A DNA stretch of 38,093 bases from a virus (IMGVR_UViG_3300042879_002873:1-38093); one strand, 5' to 3'; positions 13,925 to 21,085 are shown, numbered from the stretch's first letter. The notes: generated from the sequence alone by a model not told the origin. A program made the numbers and translations.

Positions 13925-14382
13925 TTCCGCCATTGGCTTGCCCCCTTGTTGCCGCGCGGGATCAGCCTGGAGGCAATGGCGGAGGTCAGCCCTGCCGGCG
14001 GGTGCGGGTAATCGCCGTTCATCCCGGCTGCGACCCATGCCGCATGTTCCGCGTCCCACCGGTCGAAGGCCGCCTTGATGCTGGCCGGGGTCGGGTAATT
14101 GCGGGCGGGGTCAAAATTGCCCTCTGCGGTTTCGTTTCGGTTTGTGTTTTGTCTGGCTTGGCCGGGACGGGACCGGGACATGTCCCGCCCCGTGACACCG
14201 GGACAAAATCCCCCCCCCTTTAGGGGGGGGGGGATAGAATGTCCCGGTATGTGTCCCTCGCCGCCGGTCAAATTGTCCCGATTTGTCCCGATTTGTCCCG
14301 GCATGTCCCGGTCACTTTTGGGGGCAAATAGTGATAGTTGATTGCGCGCGATTACCATTTCAGACTGCCCAAACCGTGTCAT
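13921..14382 (-). CDS. Hypothetical protein spanning the repeat array, 153 aa
   Basis: A 153-residue frame from ATG 14382, or 145 from ATG 14358. The N-terminal half translates the GGGACA/TGTCCC repeats and the C/G homopolymer hairpin (PPPLKGGG) and looks unconstrained. The C-terminal half (about residues 90-153, RNYPTPASIKAAFDRWDAEH) looks like real protein. Its stop overlaps the next start by ATGA, which supports translation. The G/C homopolymer could cause slippage, so the exact frame over the first half is uncertain. Confidence 0.5.
   Translation of the reverse strand: MTRFGQSEMVIARNQLSLFAPKSDRDMPGQIGTNRDNLTGGEGHIPGHSIPPPLKGGGFCPGVTGRDMSRSRPGQARQNTNRNETAEGNFDPARNYPTPASIKAAFDRWDAEHAAWVAAGMNGDYPHPPAGLTSAIASRLIPRGNKGASQWRK
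14163..14310. repeat. Iteron-like array of GGGACA / TGTCCC repeats
   Basis: There are nine exact or near copies of CGGGACA or its complement in about 150 bp. They include a perfect 14-bp palindrome CGGGACATGTCCCG (14174-14187), an inverted copy at 14198-14205, and copies at 14239-14247 and 14252-14258. Four consecutive 10-bp units of the form AWTTGTCCCG lie at 14271-14310. Ten-base spacing puts these last sites on one face of the helix. This is the architecture of a replication-origin iteron set or a cooperative operator. It lies just downstream of the primase gene. Confidence 0.75.
14208..14235. repeat. C9-TTTA-G11 homopolymer hairpin
   Basis: ATC followed by C-run (9 Cs), TTTA, and an 11-G run then AT forms a very strong hairpin inside the repeat array. 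The G-run is a potential slippage site and could affect polymerase passage. Sequencing error in run length is possible. Confidence 0.6.
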
Positions 14383-16366
14383 GATGCACCCCTATTTGGC
14401 TCTTTTGGGCAAGCCCATCGGCTGCCCGGTTAAACGCTTTTTTCTTCGCCTCATGGCTATCAGCGGTTGAGCGCGCGAAGAATGTCTCACGCCATGCGTG
14501 CTTGCTGGTCGCGGCGGTTACGCCCGCTTGGGCGGCCTGGTAAGGCACCGGGCAGGGCTGTGTGGCCATCACGTCATGCAGGATGCGTAGCGCCATGGCC
14601 TCGCCGTTGGTGAGGCTCACGCGCGGCTTGGCGGGGCGGTCATCAGTAGGTTCCACCACGCAAGACGTGACCGGCTTTCCGCGATGATTTAGGCCCAGTT
14701 CCACACGCTTGAGGGTAAAGCCAAACACGCCGTCAATCTCCAGTTCGCGTTGCTTGGTGACGCGGGCGATGGATGGGCTGTCATTGTCGGCGCGGGAAAT
14801 CTCGATCTCGGTATCGGTTGCGGCTCGCAGCAGGCTATGGCCTCGGGCGCCTTGGGCTTGGTCTTTGCCTGAATGGTGTATCCAGGCCACATGCGCGCCG
14901 GTTGCTTGCCGGATGCGGTCGGAATTGGCAACCAAGGCGCCCATATCTTCTGGCGAATTTTCGTTGCCGCCGGCCATGGCGCGGCTCAGGGTATCCATGA
15001 CCACCAGCCCGACCGGGATCGCCATGCGGGCAGCGGCTTCAGCAATGGCGTCAATCAGTCGGGACGTGTCCGCGTTGGGGTCAAGCAGGTTCAACGCCAC
15101 CGGGATAATGGCGAAGGGAATTTCCTGCCCTGCCAGGCCGCACGTCAGGGCAAAGGCTGCCACGCGGTTGGCGATGCCGTGCGCGCCTTCCATGGCGCAG
15201 TAGATCACGCCGGCGCGATCCACCTCGCGCCCGCGCCATTCCAGCCCAAGCGCCACATGCAGCGCCAAGTCGGCCATGAAGAACGTCTTGCCGCAATTAG
15301 ATGGCCCGTAGGTGACTGACATCGCGGCCTTGATAAGCAGGCCTTCAATGAAATCCTCAGATTTCAGGGCTGGCTTCACGTCCTGGAAATAGATCAGCGG
15401 CAGGCCGGTCGGCTTAATGTCGGGGGCTACCTTCTCAGGCTCTAGGCCTATGTCCGGCTCCGGTTCCGCGATCCAATGGTCCGGCGGCGCTTCTCTGGGC
15501 GGCGGCTCCGGGCGCGTCTCGCGGTATTCCTCCACGATGCGCCGGACTAAGCGCGGCGGGGCTTCGCGGGGCTTGGCCATGCCTGCGCGGAATGCGCCGG
15601 CAAGGGTTTTCTGCGCTGCTGGGTAATCCTCGCAGCGGTGCCGGATGCCGGCCAAGGCCGATGCCAGCGCGGCGAAGGCTGGGCCCTCAATCAATTCGCC
15701 CGCCGCGACTAGACCGCCAATGCTAAACGCCGCGCGGTTTAGGGTGTCATGCTTGGCGCCGTCCGGGGCGCTTAGGATGGCCTGGCATTCATTGTCCAAG
15801 GCGGTCATGCCGTAGCGCGTGCCTTCGTTGGCTTGGCGAGGCGCGGGTGCCGGGCGCGGGGCTTCTGGCGCCTTGGGCGGATCTATCAGGTCCAGCAACC
15901 ATGCCGGCGCGGGCGCGGGCGCCATGGCTTCATCCACCAGATAGCCAGGACTTGGGGGCGCGATAATGTAGCCGCCGTTGCCGCGCACATCCACGCCAGC
16001 CGCGATCCGGCCCGCGCTGTTGCGAATGATCCTGCCCTGGGGCATGGCGAAAAGCAGATGAACCCCGCCGGATCGTGTCTTGTGCCGGCGCGTGTCCGGT
16101 AGCCTGTGCTGGTTTGCTGCCAGCCATTCCAGCCCGCCGCCGCCGTTCTTCACGTCAAGGTCAAGGCAGAAGAACCCGGACGTGTCCCCGGTTGGGACGC
16201 CGATCATGGCCGCGCCTGGGCTAGCGAACTGGCGCTGTATCTCTACCGCGTCATGCGTGGCGTCGTTGAACCCGTGTTGCGTGACGGGGCGCTTGTCATG
16301 CCCGCAGGCAAAGACCGGCAGGCGCATTTCCTGGGAAAGCCATAGGGCGCTTTGGGTCAGGCTCAT
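14360..16366 (-). CDS. Primase-polymerase / AAA+ helicase (replication protein)
   Basis: A 668-residue protein from ATG 16366, chosen because it overlaps the upstream stop as ATGA. The N-terminal domain (1-165) is a bifunctional primase-polymerase fold: DLDVK (metal Asp at 69 and 71), GGVHLLF (His near 103) and GVDVRGNGGYIIAPP. A linker follows, then a RepA/DnaB-like ATPase domain with Walker A GPSNCGKT (354-361), Walker B VVMDTLSRA (Asp near 458) and WIHHSGKD (about 495-502). It would prime and unwind DNA at the phage origin. A repeat array suited to initiator binding lies immediately downstream. Confidence 0.88.
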   Translation of the reverse strand: MSLTQSALWLSQEMRLPVFACGHDKRPVTQHGFNDATHDAVEIQRQFASPGAAMIGVPTGDTSGFFCLDLDVKNGGGGLEWLAANQHRLPDTRRHKTRSGGVHLLFAMPQGRIIRNSAGRIAAGVDVRGNGGYIIAPPSPGYLVDEAMAPAPAPAWLLDLIDPPKAPEAPRPAPAPRQANEGTRYGMTALDNECQAILSAPDGAKHDTLNRAAFSIGGLVAAGELIEGPAFAALASALAGIRHRCEDYPAAQKTLAGAFRAGMAKPREAPPRLVRRIVEEYRETRPEPPPREAPPDHWIAEPEPDIGLEPEKVAPDIKPTGLPLIYFQDVKPALKSEDFIEGLLIKAAMSVTYGPSNCGKTFFMADLALHVALGLEWRGREVDRAGVIYCAMEGAHGIANRVAAFALTCGLAGQEIPFAIIPVALNLLDPNADTSRLIDAIAEAAARMAIPVGLVVMDTLSRAMAGGNENSPEDMGALVANSDRIRQATGAHVAWIHHSGKDQAQGARGHSLLRAATDTEIEISRADNDSPSIARVTKQRELEIDGVFGFTLKRVELGLNHRGKPVTSCVVEPTDDRPAKPRVSLTNGEAMALRILHDVMATQPCPVPYQAAQAGVTAATSKHAWRETFFARSTADSHEAKKKAFNRAADGLAQKSQIGVHHDTVWAV

Positions 16367-16518
16367 TTCTTGGCGCCTTTCCGCTTCCATGTCTCAAAAT
16401 GCGCCTCGCGCTCGGCGTCCTCTACCGGGTCAGGCACGCGCTCGGCAAGGTTGCGGGCGAAGCGCTGGTAAAAGGCAAGGCGCTCTTCTAGAATGGATGG
16501 GACGGGTTCAGGGGTCAC
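16363..16518 (-). CDS. Small protein between nuclease and primase, 51 aa
   Basis: A 51-residue frame with a GTG start at 16518 that overlaps the upstream stop (GTGA). Its own stop overlaps the primase ATG (ATGA). It reads VTPEPVPSILEERLAFYQRF in its first 20 codons and has a basic C-terminus (TWKRKGAKK). The double overlap and exact fit in the gap are good evidence of translation. It may serve chiefly to couple translation of the primase, or bind nucleic acid. No family is recognised. Confidence 0.6.
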   Translation of the reverse strand: MTPEPVPSILEERLAFYQRFARNLAERVPDPVEDAEREAHFETWKRKGAKK

Positions 16519-16904
16519 TTAATCCACCCCCACTCCCTAAGCGCCGCCAGCGCGTCATCCACGCTCCGCACCACGGCGACCGGAAACCCGTCCGCCCGTA
16601 GCGCCGCGATTTCTTCCTGTTGCGCCGGCGTCAATCGCCCGGTTGCAGACTTGACTTCGAGAAACCCCACCAAAGGCCAGCCGGGCAGGCGCGGCATCCA
16701 CACACGCAAGTCAGGATCACCCGCAACCATGCCCAGGCGCTTCAACCGCATGGCGCTGGCAATGCTGCGCTTGCCGTCATTGGCCGCGTGACGGCTGCGA
16801 ATGCCGTGCAAAACCAGTGCTGCCCGGATGGCAATGTGAATTGCGTCTTCACTAGGCTGGGGCGCCTTTGGCTTGCGGGCACGTTCTGGCGCGGCGCGGG
16901 TCAT
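16515..16904 (-). CDS. VRR-NUC family nuclease, 129 aa
   Basis: A 129-residue nuclease from ATG 16904 (TGATG overlap with the upstream gene). The VRR-NUC pattern is clear: basic RLKRLGMVAGDPDLRVW (catalytic Asp near 65), then FLEVKSATGRLTPAQQEEIA (Glu 83, Lys 85, Gln 95), and VAVVRSVDDALAAL at the end. These are PD-(D/E)xK-fold enzymes, often resolving branched DNA such as Holliday junctions. In this operon it probably resolves replication or recombination intermediates before packaging. Confidence 0.88.
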   Translation of the reverse strand: MTRAAPERARKPKAPQPSEDAIHIAIRAALVLHGIRSRHAANDGKRSIASAMRLKRLGMVAGDPDLRVWMPRLPGWPLVGFLEVKSATGRLTPAQQEEIAALRADGFPVAVVRSVDDALAALREWGWIK

Positions 16905-17095
16905 CAACCAAACACCACAAGCAAAAAGATAATCAGCAGCTGCACAACAATCACGCACCGCAAGAAGCTAATAACATCAGATCGGAGCTTTCTGTTTTTG
17001 TCTTCAAGTTGCATTGCCATATCCATTGCTGCCAATTGCGCAAAGCCGGTTTCCATGTGGTAATATGGTGTATAGGGGGCTTGTTTTTCGCTCAT
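16904..17095 (-). CDS. Small C-terminal-anchored membrane protein, 63 aa
   Basis: A 63-residue protein. The N-terminal 40 residues are polar (MSEKQAPYTPYYHMETGFAQ). A single membrane segment lies at the C-terminus (about 44-62, FLRCVIVVQLLIIFLLVVFG), giving a tail-anchored topology. It overlaps both neighbours. It could tether replication proteins to the membrane or act on the host envelope. I do not recognise the family. Confidence 0.65.
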   Translation of the reverse strand: MSEKQAPYTPYYHMETGFAQLAAMDMAMQLEDKNRKLRSDVISFLRCVIVVQLLIIFLLVVFG

Positions 17096-17265
17096 GGTTC
17101 ATCCCTCACATGCTGATAGCTTTCGCCGTTGCGGATGCTGTAAATCACCTTTGGCGTGACGCCGTAATACTGCGCCAGCACCGGCCCCGGAATTGGATTG
17201 ACGCGAATTTCCCGCACGTCATCATCGGATAGCTTGCGGGCGCGCTTGAAGACGGCGCGGGTCAT
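17092..17265 (-). CDS. Small HTH DNA-binding protein, 57 aa
   Basis: A 57-residue protein from ATG 17265, overlapping neighbours by ATGA on both sides. It reads KLSDDDVREIRVNPIPGPVL then AQYYGVTPKVIYSIRNGESY, the compact HTH pattern of small phage regulators that resemble resolvase or HNH-associated DNA-binding modules (helix, A-x-x-YGV turn, recognition helix with I-x-x-IRNG). It is likely a transcription factor or accessory DNA-binding protein. It is small but convincing. Confidence 0.7.
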   Translation of the reverse strand: MTRAVFKRARKLSDDDVREIRVNPIPGPVLAQYYGVTPKVIYSIRNGESYQHVRDEP

Positions 17266-17417
17266 TGGCCAAGCACCACATCAAGGCGCCGCGACGCCTC
17301 CGTAAGCTCTTGCTCGGCAATCATCAAGCGCTCAAGCAATCGCAGCATATCCTCTTTCGCCACCATAACCACGGCAGGGCCGGCTTCCACCAGCGCGCGG
17401 TATTCGTCTGTTGTCAT
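17262..17417 (-). CDS. Hypothetical coiled-coil protein, 51 aa
   Basis: A 51-residue protein from ATG 17417 with a strong GGAGGAG ribosome site. It begins MTTDEYRALVEAGPAVVMVA. The rest is a predicted helix (LLERLMIAEQELTEASRRLD). Starts and stops overlap neighbours. No function is evident. Confidence 0.6.
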   Translation of the reverse strand: MTTDEYRALVEAGPAVVMVAKEDMLRLLERLMIAEQELTEASRRLDVVLGQ

Positions 17418-17599
17418 TGGCTCCTCCTCCGATATTCCGCCTGCGCCACACACTCGGCGCCATGCAAAAACTGCCCTTCGCGCAGCCAAAACCGCGCCAT
17501 GGCCTCGGCTTGCGCGCATGTGCGGGCAATGACCACGTCCTGATAGCAGGGCGCCTCGCCACCGCAAACCAGGAACAGGAATATGAAGGCGGGCTTCAT
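17414..17599 (-). CDS. Small exported Cys-containing protein, 61 aa
   Basis: A 61-residue protein with a short signal-like N-terminus (MKPAFIFLFLVCGGEAPCYQ). The LVCGG could be read as a lipobox-like site, with cleavage before Cys 12. The remaining residues include three more Cys (18, 28, 50) and are helical. It may be secreted to the periplasm or lipid-anchored and act in exclusion of other phages, but that is inference. It overlaps the methyltransferase stop (ATGA). Confidence 0.6.
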   Translation of the reverse strand: MKPAFIFLFLVCGGEAPCYQDVVIARTCAQAEAMARFWLREGQFLHGAECVAQAEYRRRSQ

Positions 17600-18600
17600 G
17601 ATGCTACCTGAAACAAACCAATCGCGTTATCATCCCGCATGTCTTGATTTACCTCGGAAATGTTTTTCACGGCTTGGCGGAAATAGCTTTCCTTTAATTC
17701 AACGCCAATTGCCCGCCGCCCTTGATACAAGGCACCATATGCCTCAGATCCCACACCCATAAACGGGGTCAACACCACGTCCGACGGATTGCTCCAAAGC
17801 TGAACGGCGCGATGAATAACGTCAAGTTGGAGCGGGTGTACGTGCTTTTCATCATCAGGATCACGCGCATCCTTATATGATAAAATCGCCTTGCATTTTC
17901 TGCCATCGCCGGCAACTTGCGAGTTAGCGGTGCGAATGTCCATCCAAACCGATGAGGCATATTGCCGCCAAATCCAATGACTGAATTTGTTTTGCGATTG
18001 CTCCGGTTCATCTCGATATTGCCACAAATCGGCTGGCACTTGGTTTGCTCCGTAGTATTCTTTTAATCCGCCGCCTTCATGCGTGATTGCTTCCGTATTT
18101 TCGCCGCGCTTGCGGAAAATCAAAAGGTAATCCGCCGCCGCAATGGTGGCGCCAGAGCTATCCTTGACAAGCGCCTTATGCTGAAGGTGCTTCAATCTGG
18201 TTCTTATGGCAACCGCCAAAGGCTCCTTCCAAATACAAACGCGACCTTGAAAATCGAACCCGTGCCGCGCGTGCAATTCAATCAGTCGCCCCGGCAAATC
18301 ATGGTACCCTGTTTTCTGCCCAGGGTTTGGGATGTCCATGCAATGCACGGCATTTATGCGTCCAGGCTTAGTCACACGCGAAAGCTGGCGCACCAAAAAT
18401 TCATAATGAGCATAAAAGTCATCATAGGTGGCATTATTGCTCATATCTCGGTCGTCGCTGCTGTAGTTATACAGCCCGCAAAAAGGCGGGGAATAAACCG
18501 ACAATCCAACAGAATTTGCCGGAAGATCGGAAACGACCTCAACGCAATCGCCATTATACAGCGCATAGCGCTCGGTTATCACTTGATCTATTAAAGCCAT
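17596..18600 (-). CDS. DNA methyltransferase (beta-class, SPPF motif)
   Basis: A 334-residue S-adenosylmethionine-dependent DNA methyltransferase. The catalytic motif IV is SPPF (37-40), typical of N4-cytosine or some N6-adenine enzymes. Motif X (KHVHPLQLDVIHRAVQLWS, about 252-270) and motif I (TPFMGVGS, 278-285, then GRRAIGVEL) come at the C-terminus, so the order IV-TRD-X-I is beta-class. No cognate endonuclease is nearby. It overlaps the SNF2-like helicase by 10 bp, so the two are made together. Likely roles are protection of phage DNA or marking DNA for regulation. Confidence 0.88.
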   Translation of the reverse strand: MALIDQVITERYALYNGDCVEVVSDLPANSVGLSVYSPPFCGLYNYSSDDRDMSNNATYDDFYAHYEFLVRQLSRVTKPGRINAVHCMDIPNPGQKTGYHDLPGRLIELHARHGFDFQGRVCIWKEPLAVAIRTRLKHLQHKALVKDSSGATIAAADYLLIFRKRGENTEAITHEGGGLKEYYGANQVPADLWQYRDEPEQSQNKFSHWIWRQYASSVWMDIRTANSQVAGDGRKCKAILSYKDARDPDDEKHVHPLQLDVIHRAVQLWSNPSDVVLTPFMGVGSEAYGALYQGRRAIGVELKESYFRQAVKNISEVNQDMRDDNAIGLFQVAS

Positions 18601-19958
18601 TTCGGTAACTCCTGATTTTTGTTGTGTTGTTTGAACCTTTCAAGGTTCATCGCATCGCGCATATGATCCACCATTACGCGAAACATTTTGTCGGTAGCCT
18701 CTGCCTTTTCCTTTCGGCTTGAGGCAACGCCGCGAAGGCTTTCGGTGCTGATATTGTGAATGGTGACCGGCTTCTTTTGCCCAAAACGCCACATACGCCG
18801 AACCGCCTGATAATACTGCTCAAAGCTATAGTCGGTGAAATAAGTGGCGGTTGATGCGTGCTGCCAATTGACGCCAAGCGCTGCGATTTTTGGCTTAGTG
18901 ACCAAGTGACGAATTTGGCCACTACGAAACGCCTTAAATTTCTCTTCTTTTTCTTCATCGCTGTCGCTGCCTGAAAGATTGACCGCACCCCGAACCATGC
19001 CGCAAATTGTGTCAGCCTCTTCGTTAAGATGGCACCACGATACACCGCACTCGGACGCTGATAAAATCTCAGCCGCCTTTTCGCACCGATCCCGAACAGT
19101 TGCCTTGCGTTCCTCTCGTTGCTCAGTCAATCCCTTGGCAGGAACCGGAAACAGCATCCCAGGCAACGGCGGGCTTTTGATTTCGTGATCAATCTCAATC
19201 AGCCCAGGCAAGATCCAATCGCGATCCTGAAAACCTAAATCGGAAGGCTTGCGAATAGCCCGCGCCCATGATGCGACCCAACGCCAAAAGTCTCGCTCGC
19301 CATGCGGCTTAAAACGCCACTTGGACCCAATAAAACCAGGGTGCAAGCTGTCCTCATCATTTTTGAAAAACTGCCCCAGCATGTCCATATAACCCAAATA
19401 TCCCAACGCCTCGGAAGATGTTCCAAGCTCTATGTAATCGTTGGGCGAAGGTGTTGCGGTAAACATACCGCGATACCGGCATCGCCGCATAAACTCCGTG
19501 ATCTGCGCCTTGAATGCGCCGTCAAAGTTTTTGAGAATGCTGCTTTCGTCGCAAATCACGCCGCCAAAAAGGTCAGGATCGAAATGCTTCAAACGCTCAT
19601 AGTTGGTTGTGATAATTCCGGCGCCATGCGGTATCTTGCCGTCAATTGACCGGAAAGCGCGCATACCAAACTTTTCTGCCTCCTCCACTGTTTGAGAAGA
19701 AACCGAAAGCGGCGCCATAATCAATACGGGCTTGTTTGTGTGGCGATGCACATTTTCAGCAAAGACAAGTTGCATTAACGTCTTGCCCAAGCCACAATCC
19801 GCAAAGGTTGCCCCCCTGCCTTGATAACAAGCCCAGTCAACCAAAAAACTTTGGAAATCATAACAATGCGGGTTTTCGTAAACGGGTTTAAACCCGTGCT
19901 GCCCGCCTATTTGCGATTTCGCAATCACAAACTCAGCATAAGCCGTGTCTAACGGCAT
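18591..19958 (-). CDS. SNF2-type DEAD-like helicase
   Basis: A 455-residue superfamily 2 ATPase. It has Walker A ADCGLGKT (53-60), motif Ia IMAPLSV, motif II CDESS (136-140), motif III FTATPSPND (166-173), and a C-terminal motif VI QAVRRMWRFGQKKPV with the arginine finger. The N-terminal YDFQSFLVDWACYQGRGATF is the Q-motif-like entry. It begins 31 bases after the GcrA-like gene with a GGAGG ribosome site, and overlaps the methyltransferase. Such helicase-methyltransferase pairs recur in phages. Its substrate is not known to me. It may remodel DNA for the methyltransferase or act in replication. Confidence 0.85.
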   Translation of the reverse strand: MPLDTAYAEFVIAKSQIGGQHGFKPVYENPHCYDFQSFLVDWACYQGRGATFADCGLGKTLMQLVFAENVHRHTNKPVLIMAPLSVSSQTVEEAEKFGMRAFRSIDGKIPHGAGIITTNYERLKHFDPDLFGGVICDESSILKNFDGAFKAQITEFMRRCRYRGMFTATPSPNDYIELGTSSEALGYLGYMDMLGQFFKNDEDSLHPGFIGSKWRFKPHGERDFWRWVASWARAIRKPSDLGFQDRDWILPGLIEIDHEIKSPPLPGMLFPVPAKGLTEQREERKATVRDRCEKAAEILSASECGVSWCHLNEEADTICGMVRGAVNLSGSDSDEEKEEKFKAFRSGQIRHLVTKPKIAALGVNWQHASTATYFTDYSFEQYYQAVRRMWRFGQKKPVTIHNISTESLRGVASSRKEKAEATDKMFRVMVDHMRDAMNLERFKQHNKNQELPKWL

Positions 19959-19988
19959 GTTTCATCCTCCATTTTGTTTTGCATGTTC

Positions 19989-20753
19989 TTACCTCCAAAC
20001 GCTCGGCGCGTTCCACCGCACGCGCGCTGCTTCAATGTCTGCCGCGCGCTGCGCCTTGCGTTCTTCCAGCGCCTTCTTTGGCGAAACAAGGCACAATTCA
20101 AAATGCGTGGCGCAGAATGCCGATGGACGGCCCATAGCGTTCTCCACAACGGGCGCCTCGCAGAAGCGATGCACGCGATCAGCGCTGCTGATGATGTATT
20201 GGCATTGTTTGTGAGAAAAGACCCGGCGCGGCGGTGCTGCCACAACCGCGCCGGGCAAGTTTTCAACCGGGAGGGAGGAAACCCGGCGCTCAACGGCGGA
20301 GGAAACGCCGGAGGAGGTGGCGGCACATGGCCGCGATGGGGAAGCCGCCCGCGCACCGGAAACGGGAAGTTCTCGATTACTGCGGGCGGCAGGCCGGGAC
20401 ACCATGCCCCGGCTTTTCGGTGACGCGCGGCGCCCGGCCACAAGGCCAAGAAACTTCGCGCGGTATGAAATGGCATGTGTGGTGCGGCCCATGCGGGCGC
20501 CGATTTCGGCAGTAGTCAGAAAACCGCCGTAAATGGCGCGCAGTGTCGCGTCATCTGCATCAGTCCAAGACTGAGACGCGGCAAGATTGATCGGCGACCC
20601 GCGCGGCGCCAGCATCAACCGATGCGCGCGGCCTATGACGCTATTCTTGCTAATGCCCATACGCGCGCCGATCTCGGCGGTTGTAAATCCCGCGTCCCAA
20701 TCGGCGGTAAGCTGCTGGTCGCGCTCAGGCGTCCATGGTGAAGGGCGGATCAT
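19989..20753 (-). CDS. GcrA-like regulator with duplicated N-terminal domain
   Basis: A 254-residue protein from ATG 20753 (ATGA overlap with the upstream repressor). Residues 7-48 (WTPERDQQLTADWDAGFTTA, then EIGARMGISKNSVIGRAHRL) match the DNA-binding module of GcrA. A second, similar module follows at 63-104 (WTDADDATLRAIYGGFLTTA). A Pro/Ser/Arg linker leads to a C-terminal Cys/His segment (Cys 184, 198, 214, His 217, Cys 221) like GcrA's C-terminal sigma-interacting part. GcrA in Caulobacter-type bacteria activates promoters carrying N6-methyladenine at GANTC. This phage version probably redirects host RNA polymerase. The duplication is unusual. Confidence 0.82.
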   Translation of the reverse strand: MIRPSPWTPERDQQLTADWDAGFTTAEIGARMGISKNSVIGRAHRLMLAPRGSPINLAASQSWTDADDATLRAIYGGFLTTAEIGARMGRTTHAISYRAKFLGLVAGRRASPKSRGMVSRPAARSNRELPVSGARAASPSRPCAATSSGVSSAVERRVSSLPVENLPGAVVAAPPRRVFSHKQCQYIISSADRVHRFCEAPVVENAMGRPSAFCATHFELCLVSPKKALEERKAQRAADIEAARVRWNAPSVWR

Positions 20754-20950
20754 TTCGCCGGCCTCCATTCCAATGCCTCGGCAAGCGCCTGGCGTTCAAT
20801 GCGGCGGCGCAGCATGGCTCGCAGCCGGGCGTGATGTTTATACGGGACGCCCTGGTAGCGCCAATTGCAAATGGCGTTCGGGCGGCAGCCCAGCGTTTCC
20901 GCCAGTTTTCGCGTGCCGCCGGCCAAGTGGATGATGTCTGAGACTGTCAT
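20750..20950 (-). CDS. Cro/YdaS-like HTH repressor
   Basis: A 66-residue protein, first gene leftward of the divergent control region. The HTH is GGTRKLAETLGCRPNAICNW followed by RYQGVPYKHH (residues 11-40), the pattern of YdaS/Cro-like phage repressors. The predicted -10 element ends 8 bases before the ATG, so its mRNA would be leaderless, as for lambda cI from PRM. It probably binds the 14-bp inverted repeat upstream and controls both early operons. It is co-transcribed with replication genes, so it may act as a Cro-type timer. Confidence 0.82.
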   Translation of the reverse strand: MTVSDIIHLAGGTRKLAETLGCRPNAICNWRYQGVPYKHHARLRAMLRRRIERQALAEALEWRPAK

Positions 20951-20957
20951 GGCCGGA

Positions 20958-20987
20958 ACCCTAACCGCGCGGCGCGGGGCTTGTCAA
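20958..20987 (-). promoter_or_regulatory. Leftward early promoter
   Basis: Minus-strand TTGACA (20987-20982) is followed by an 18-bp spacer and TAGGGT (20963-20958). The -35 box is the outer part of the left arm of the inverted repeat. Expected transcription start is at or within a base or two of the repressor ATG at 20950, so the transcript is probably leaderless. Confidence 0.65.
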
Positions 20988-21027
20988 TCATAAAAAAAAG
21001 CATTGTTCATTTATTTTATGATTGACA
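20982..21027. promoter_or_regulatory. Perfect 14-bp inverted repeat, candidate operator
   Basis: TGTCAATCATAAAA (20982-20995) and its exact complement TTTTATGATTGACA (21014-21027) face each other across 18 bp. Each arm contains the -35 hexamer of one of two divergent promoters. Arm centres are about 32 bp apart, close to three helical turns. One bound repressor pair could silence both directions. Confidence 0.8.
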
Positions 21028-21050
21028 CACGGCACGGCACGGCATAGGGT
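21022..21050 (+). promoter_or_regulatory. Rightward early promoter
   Basis: TTGACA (21022-21027), 17 bp, then TAGGGT (21045-21050), the same -10 sequence as the leftward promoter. The spacer has three tandem CGGCA units. The expected start is near 21057, giving a short leader before ATG 21086, which has GAGG about 9 bases upstream. Confidence 0.65.
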
Positions 21051-21085
21051 TACGCCATCGCAACCCGAACATGAGGCACCAAGCC

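Noticed and set aside
14174-14310. CRISPR array reading of the repeats
   Set aside because: Repeat units are 7-10 bases with no spacers of constant length and no cas genes, so they are iteron-like and not CRISPR.
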